Of a stretch of DNA of 10,293 bases, positions 8,501 to 10,293 are shown piece after piece. A program made the position numbers and the translations under genes. The notes under the pieces were generated by a model. It was given only the letters and a program-made list of their open reading frames with translations, had not been told where the DNA came from and made no database searches. Source of the stretch: Streptomyces rubellomurinus (GTDB lineage Bacteria; Actinomycetota; Actinomycetes; Streptomycetales; Streptomycetaceae); the NCBI RefSeq assembly GCF_000961885.1, contig NZ_JZKH01000154.1, forward strand, positions 1 to 10,293. The letters run 5' to 3'. Within the stretch, counting starts at the first letter, position 1; every line of letters starts with the position of its first letter.

Positions 8501-10293
8501 GGGCGGCGTCCAGGCAGGCGAGGGCCCGGTGGGCGGGCATCGGGACGAGGCCGAGGGCGTCGAGGTGGGCGCCGATGCGGCCGTCCGCCATGCCGGACGC
8601 GGCCCAGGGGCCCCAGGCGACGGACACGGCCGGCAGGCCGGCGGCGCGGCGGCGCTCGGCGAGGGCGTCGAGGGCGGTGTTCGCCATGGCGTAGTTGGCC
8701 TGGCCGGTGTTGCCGAGGGTGCCGACGACGGAGGAGAACAGGACGAAGGCGTCGAGGTCCAGGCCCCGGGTCAGCTCGTCCAGGTGCTGGGCGGCGACGG
8801 TCTTGGGGGCGGCGACGGCGGCCAGGGCGGCCGGGTCGAGGTGGTCGAGCAGGCGGTCGTCGAGCACCCCGGCGGCGTGCACGACCACGCGCAGCTCCTC
8901 GCCGAACTCCTCGACGAGCGCGGCCAGTTGGTCGCGGTCGGTGACGTCGCAGCCGGGCTGGGAGACCCGGGCGCCGAGCGCCTCCAGCTCGGCCCGCAGC
9001 TCGGCCGCACCCTCGGCGTCGGCGCCGCGCCGGGAGGCGAGGACGAGGTGTCCGACGCCGCGCGCGGCCAGGTGCCGGGCGACGTGGGCGGCCAGCGCGC
9101 CGCTGCCGCCGGTGACCAGCGCGGTACCGCTGCTCCGCCAGGCGGGGCGGCCGGGCTCGGGGGTGTGGCGGGTGAGCCGGCGGGCGCGGCGGCCGCTCGG
9201 GCGCAGCGCGACCTCCTGCTCGCCGCCGGTGCCGGCGAGGGTGGCGACCAGCTGGTCGCCGTCCACCGCGCCGGAGGCCGGCAGGTCGAGCGTCCCGCCC
9301 CACAGCAGCGGGTGTTCGAGGGCGACGACCCGGCCGAGGCCCCAGGCGGCGGCCTGCTGCGGCTCGGGCGCGGTGTCGTGGGCACCGGTCCGGACGGCGC
9401 CGGCGGTGACGATCCACAGCGGGGCGCGGACGGTGCCGGCGCCGTGGGCGGTGACCAGGGCCTGGACCAGCGCCAGGGTGCGGACGGCACCGGCGCTGAC
9501 GGCGGGGTGCTCCGGGTCGGCGGTGGCGTCGAGCGCGGTGAGCGCGAGGACGCCGCGCAGCGCGCCGTCGACCGGCGCGGCGGCGAACTCGGCGAGCGCG
9601 TCGGCAAGTTCGGGGCCGGCCGGGAGGTGGTGCACGGTGCCGCCGGCCGCCTCCAGGGCGGCGGCGACGTCGGCGCGCAGGCCGTCCGGGCCGTCGACCA
9701 GCAGCCAGTGCCCCTCGGCGGGCCGGTGCCCGGCCTTCGGGGTGTCCAGCGCCTGCCAGTCCTCCTGATACAGCCAGTCGGCGATCTCGGCGGTCTCCGC
9801 GCTGCGGTCCCGCCAGGTCCGCAGGTACGGCAGCAGCGGGGCCACGGTGGGGCGCAACTGCTCGGACACGCCGATGAGTTCGGCGACCCGGTCGGCCTCG
9901 CCGCTGGCCACCGCCTGCCACAGCTGCCGCTCGCCGGAGTCCTCGGACTTCGGACGGGCGGCGGCGGGGGCGGCGGTCAGCCGGTGCGGCTCGCGCTGGA
10001 AGGCGTAGCCGGGCAGGTCGACGGGGGTTCCGGTGCCGAGGACGGCCGTCCAGTCGAGGTCCTGGCCGGCGACGTGCAGGGCGCCGGCGGCGGCGAGCAG
10101 GGCGGCGGGCTCGTCGTCGGTGGTGCGGAGGGAGGCGGTGAAGACGGCGTCGTCCAGGCAGGCGGCGCCCATCGCGGACAGCACTCCGGAGGGGCCGCAT
10201 TCCAGGAAGCGGCGCACGCCCGCGTCGTGCAGGGTGCGGAGGGCGTCCAGGAAGCGGACGGCCTCGCGGGCCTGGCGCGCCCAGTACCGCGGG
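2586..10293 (-). CDS. Modular type I polyketide synthase, 3' part (AT tail-KR-ACP | KS-AT-DH-KR-ACP-docking), 5' truncated by window
   Basis: Multimodular cytosolic megasynthase that extends a polyketide chain by two units. Numbering from the first full codon (10290-10292), 2568 residues are visible. In order: AT tail (1-70), KR (about 165-630; Ser521, Tyr534), ACP (Ser691), KS (748-1172; Cys919, His1054, His1094, the standard 135 and 40 spacing), AT (1271-1570; Ser1364 in GHSQG, YASH at 1464-1467), DH (1633-1910; His1669 and Asp1833), KR (1915-2350; Ser2249, Tyr2262), ACP (Ser2438) and a C-terminal docking region. There is no ER or thioesterase, so the chain is handed on, not released. The frame is open to the window edge; a GTG at 10217 could be read as a start but falls inside the AT, so the true start is upstream of this window. 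It ends 71 bp before the next PKS gene, in the same direction, so the two are probably co-transcribed. The predicted product segment is a beta-hydroxyl followed by an alpha-methyl alkene. The family assignment is certain; the final compound is unknown. Confidence 0.98.
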   Translation of the reverse strand, partial: PRYWARQAREAVRFLDALRTLHDAGVRRFLECGPSGVLSAMGAACLDDAVFTASLRTTDDEPAALLAAAGALHVAGQDLDWTAVLGTGTPVDLPGYAFQREPHRLTAAPAAARPKSEDSGERQLWQAVASGEADRVAELIGVSEQLRPTVAPLLPYLRTWRDRSAETAEIADWLYQEDWQALDTPKAGHRPAEGHWLLVDGPDGLRADVAAALEAAGGTVHHLPAGPELADALAEFAAAPVDGALRGVLALTALDATADPEHPAVSAGAVRTLALVQALVTAHGAGTVRAPLWIVTAGAVRTGAHDTAPEPQQAAAWGLGRVVALEHPLLWGGTLDLPASGAVDGDQLVATLAGTGGEQEVALRPSGRRARRLTRHTPEPGRPAWRSSGTALVTGGSGALAAHVARHLAARGVGHLVLASRRGADAEGAAELRAELEALGARVSQPGCDVTDRDQLAALVEEFGEELRVVVHAAGVLDDRLLDHLDPAALAAVAAPKTVAAQHLDELTRGLDLDAFVLFSSVVGTLGNTGQANYAMANTALDALAERRRAAGLPAVSVAWGPWAASGMADGRIGAHLDALGLVPMPAHRALACLDAALAADRPLVAARIDWDRAAATYDGPALRAVPEAAAARTARPAVTGAAHDLLHLPEQDRLGHLRELLAGEAAAVLGVKDARSLDADRGFKDLGFDSMMAIDFSRRIQQRTGVTAPRTLIYDQPNLNLAAGWLLDRLAPSAAAPVSGTAASTRSEEPIAIVGVGLRMPGDAHDLDSLWTVLAEGRDTLAPVPADRFDIDAVHDPDPDAEGRTYVREAALLADVATFDAAFFGISPREAAPMDPQHRLLLQTAWHALEHAGIRPKDLRDSATGVFIGAGTSEYGNHRTGPDRDTYTLTGQLQSFHAGRIAYHLGLQGPALAVDTACSSSLVALHLACEALRAGSCELALAGGVQVLADPGAFVALSRSHALAPDGRSKTFSAAADGYGRGEGVGVVAVMRLSDALAQGRTVLGVVRATAVNHDGASSGITAPNGTSQAKVLRAALDAAGLAPADVDYVECHGTGTPLGDPIEVQALAAVYGQDRTPDRPLGLGSAKAVIGHLESAAGIAGVCKVLASFRHRALPAAVHSTPRNPNIAWDELPVRVIDEATPWEPGERVRRAGVSAFGLSGTNAHVILEEAPAVAAVPEAAPAVPVAVPVVVSGRDEAALRAQAGRWADWLDGRDGVPLADVALTAARHRTHFEHRAVVVAGTAADAATALREVAAGGPVGVAGHPGQVVFVYPGQGSQWLGMGAALLEQSPVFRDAVVACDEALRPFTGWSVREVLAGGGGDHPPVDRVDVVQPALFAMGVALSALWRSWGVEPSAVVGHSQGEVVAAVVSGALSLEQGAKVVALRSAAVRAVTGFGGMALVERPVGQVEDLLAAYDGKLSVAAVNTPGSTVVSGDSEAIDALVADLAQQAVFCRRVNVDYASHSAQMDSLLPELSSAFADLKPGRASVPFYSTVLGRVLDGPELDGAYWCRNLREPVRFDRALEQLLGDGRNVFVEVSAHPVLSMPLTDGSAEHGGVVVGSLARNEGGLDQLLKSLGQLHVQGVDVDWTKVLGEGGSPVADLPAYAFQGDRYWTEATAASADAGSMGLEASEHPWLGAATALAEGEGHLFTGRLAPNAQPWLRDHAAFGTVLVPGTGLLELAWAAAESVGAARVAELTLSEPLVLDGPVRLQIAVGAPGTGGRRPLTIHGRPEDVEDGWTLHASGELADEAGESAQDGFDALRHWPVVGAEPVSLDGFYERFAARGLAYGPAFQGLTELFRSGDTAYGLVRLPEGLKADEYGVHPALLDTALHVLQAVVAELTPAGSALLPFEWTDAELYLAGASELRVRIDVTEVAGGRQIEFWAADPLGRPVAHVGGLNLREATAEQLAAARSTGDLYRLEFPPVALPATPPPAAARPAVVLGGSGALAARLGAEPLADVAALLARMASAGPVPAVVVVDATGAAEPTEASRLAGEALRTLQQLLAEPRLGAAELVWVTAGSVAAVDGDRLPGLAHAPLWGLLRTARTEHPERTIRLLDLDGPDAAPAALALADEPELVLRAGRALAPRLARVPIGTVEPRTPRPDGTVLITGGTGELGRQVAAELVRRHGVRRLVLTSRQGPDAPGATETTQALLAAGAESVQVVACDVTRRDDVAKVLAVAGPDAPWTAVCHLAGILDDGLLTGQDEGRLARVMAPKATGALHLDELTRGLDLDAFVLFSSAAGVLGTAGQGVYAAANTFLDALAARRRADGLTASSLAWGLWEQAGVGMTSHLGGAELARMRRQGIAPLPVDQGLRLLGAALDRYSAENAENLVPVRLDLAGARRATGDGGRLASVLRGLVAPGRRRAAARTAAGQPAGLKDRLVALPEAERREALLGTVLREIGAVLGGKAGTALAPRQVLKELGLDSLMAVELRRRLSAETGLTLPATLAFDYPTPEAIAALLLDRLGLTGPPPAADRGAAQDPAATLGWALERLSAEQIHRAGLLERLVDLVDLVQREEAAAPAGVPAPPMVQERSVDDLNAELDALLGGVGLDLL
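2589..2820 (-). other. C-terminal docking region of gene A
   Basis: About 75 residues after the last ACP. A helical stretch ([14 protein letters not shown], then [12 protein letters not shown]) could be the dimerising helix. After an Ala/Pro-rich spacer comes a short acidic amphipathic end, [15 protein letters not shown], followed by GLDLL. PKS proteins that pass chains to another protein end this way; the acidic tail would suit the basic N-terminal helix of gene B. Pairing is inferred, not shown. Confidence 0.75.
2850..3110 (-). other. Acyl carrier protein domain (module n+1)
   Basis: Canonical ACP with phosphopantetheine Ser at 2979-2981 in [12 protein letters not shown], then RRRL and [13 protein letters not shown]. 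It is the last catalytic-chain domain of gene A and passes the acyl chain to the KS of gene B. Confidence 0.95.
3240..4550 (-). other. Ketoreductase domain (module n+1), predicted B-type
   Basis: NADPH loop TGGTGELG (near 3920-3943) is canonical. Lys is in APKATGAL, Ser at 3546-3548 and Tyr at 3507-3509 (GQGVYAAAN). HLAGILDD contains the LDD motif, so a B-type (D) hydroxyl is predicted, the usual substrate for a DH forming a trans alkene. The structural and catalytic halves are contiguous with no ER inserted, so the double bond should survive. Confidence 0.94.
4555..5393 (-). other. Dehydratase domain (module n+1)
   Basis: Removes water from the beta-hydroxyacyl intermediate to give an alkene. 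Double hot-dog fold signatures are complete: the catalytic His at 5286-5288 begins [10 protein letters not shown] (HxxxGxxxxP), LAYGPAF follows, and the catalytic Asp at 4794-4796 lies in [10 protein letters not shown]. His to Asp spacing is 164 residues, normal for the family. Nothing suggests inactivation. Confidence 0.95.
5570..6482 (-). other. Acyltransferase domain (module n+1), methylmalonyl-CoA specific
   Basis: Loads the extender unit onto the module n+1 ACP. Starts [16 protein letters not shown]; nucleophile Ser at 6201-6203 in GHSQGE; specificity motif YASH at 5892-5903. By the well-tested family rule, YASH with GHSQG predicts methylmalonyl-CoA (HAFH with GHSVG would be malonyl). 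Much of it is nearly identical to the AT of the next module (see repeat). Confidence 0.95.
5643..6818. repeat. Long direct repeat, copy 2 (KS-AT linker plus AT of module n+1)
   Basis: Partner of the repeat at 1-1194, same orientation. Matching blocks are 5862-5978, 6139-6206 and 6770-6818. The copy is 18 bp shorter, all in whole codons: 6 bp before the AT start and 12 bp in the Pro/Ala/Val linker. The KS on its upstream side is unrelated in subtype to the KS beside the other copy, so the shared segment does not reflect simple whole-module duplication. Confidence 0.92.
6777..8048 (-). other. Ketosynthase domain (module n+1), myxobacterial-like subtype
   Basis: Decarboxylative condensation domain that accepts the chain from the module n ACP. 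Active Cys is at 7536-7538 (DTACSSS), His at 7131-7133 (ECHGTGT) and second His at 7011-7013 ([10 protein letters not shown]). The sequence features [53 protein letters not shown] and [15 protein letters not shown] resemble what I remember of Sorangium-type modular KSs (epothilone-like). They differ from the NQDG and HAQAAAG form of the KS at 1153-2421. All catalytic residues are intact. Confidence 0.96.
8100..8350 (-). other. Acyl carrier protein domain (module n), divergent
   Basis: Carries the growing chain on phosphopantetheine attached to Ser at 8220-8222 in [10 protein letters not shown]. The following helix reads [10 protein letters not shown] instead of the usual ELRNRL form, and helix III begins [11 protein letters not shown] where most actinomycete ACPs have F/VFDYPTPxAL. 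Length and position between KR and KS are normal, so it is very likely functional, but it is clearly a different sequence type from the ACP at 2850-3100. Confidence 0.93.
8400..9795 (-). other. Ketoreductase domain (module n), predicted B-type
   Basis: Reduces the beta-keto group using NADPH. The structural subdomain begins near DWLYQEDW (about 9780), and the catalytic half begins with VTGGSGALA (9090-9113). Lys is in APKTVAAQ, Ser at 8730-8732 and Tyr at 8691-8693 (GQANYAMAN), so the triad is complete. HAAGVLDD carries the LDD motif and the A-type Trp is replaced by Leu, both pointing to a B-type (D-hydroxyl) product. No DH lies between the AT and this KR, so the hydroxyl should be kept. The third Gly of the nucleotide loop is Ala. 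Confidence 0.93.
9985..10293 (-). other. AT domain C-terminal end and post-AT linker (module n), probably malonyl-specific
   Basis: The visible part begins [14 protein letters not shown] and continues to [14 protein letters not shown], then the post-AT linker with [10 protein letters not shown]. The [10 protein letters not shown] form is usual in malonyl-CoA ATs; methylmalonyl ATs normally read FVEVSxHPVL here, as the two other ATs in this window do. The GHSxG serine and the HAFH/YASH specificity motif lie outside the window, so the malonyl call rests on the tail alone. Confidence 0.75.

Noticed and set aside
6643..10200. A second long minus-strand open frame of about 1185 codons
   Set aside because: It overlaps gene A in another frame, is extremely Arg/Pro-rich and of low complexity, and has no PKS motif; it is a GC-driven shadow.
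10215..10217. GTG as the start codon of gene A
   Set aside because: The frame stays open upstream to the window edge and encodes AT sequence ([12 protein letters not shown]), so the GTG is an internal Val codon.

Overview
The whole window lies inside a modular type I polyketide synthase (PKS) locus. Base composition is very GC-rich, codons end almost always in G or C, and the ketosynthase (KS) and acyltransferase (AT) sequences have the style of Streptomyces and related actinomycetes, so an actinomycete host is the best reading. Both genes are on the minus strand and both run off an edge of the window.

Layout in transcription order (right to left): gene A enters at base 10293 and ends with TGA at 2586-2588. 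It holds the tail of one AT, a ketoreductase (KR) and an acyl carrier protein (ACP), which finish module n. These are followed by a complete module n+1: KS-AT-DH-KR-ACP (DH, dehydratase) and a C-terminal docking tail. A 71-bp gap carrying only a good ribosome binding site follows. Gene B starts with ATG at 2514 and reads through base 1 without a stop. It supplies a short N-terminal docking helix, a KS and almost all of an AT, which open module n+2.

How they work together: module n probably adds malonyl-CoA and reduces to a beta-hydroxyl. Module n+1 adds methylmalonyl-CoA (YASH motif), reduces and dehydrates to an alpha-methyl alkene. The chain then passes through the docking pair to gene B, which adds another methylmalonyl unit. 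The predicted fragment leaving gene A is R-CH(OH)-CH2-CH=C(CH3)-CO-S-ACP. Starter unit, chain length, release and product lie outside the window, and I do not recognise the compound.

The most notable points are three. A roughly 1.2-kb near-duplicate covers the KS-AT linker and the AT in two consecutive modules. The module n+1 KS reads like myxobacterial (Sorangium-type) KSs, while its downstream neighbour is canonical for Streptomyces. The module n ACP has an unusual sequence around the phosphopantetheine serine. I see no RNA genes, mobile elements, CRISPR arrays or clear terminators. This is a recognisable enzyme class, possibly making an unknown compound, not a new kind of system.
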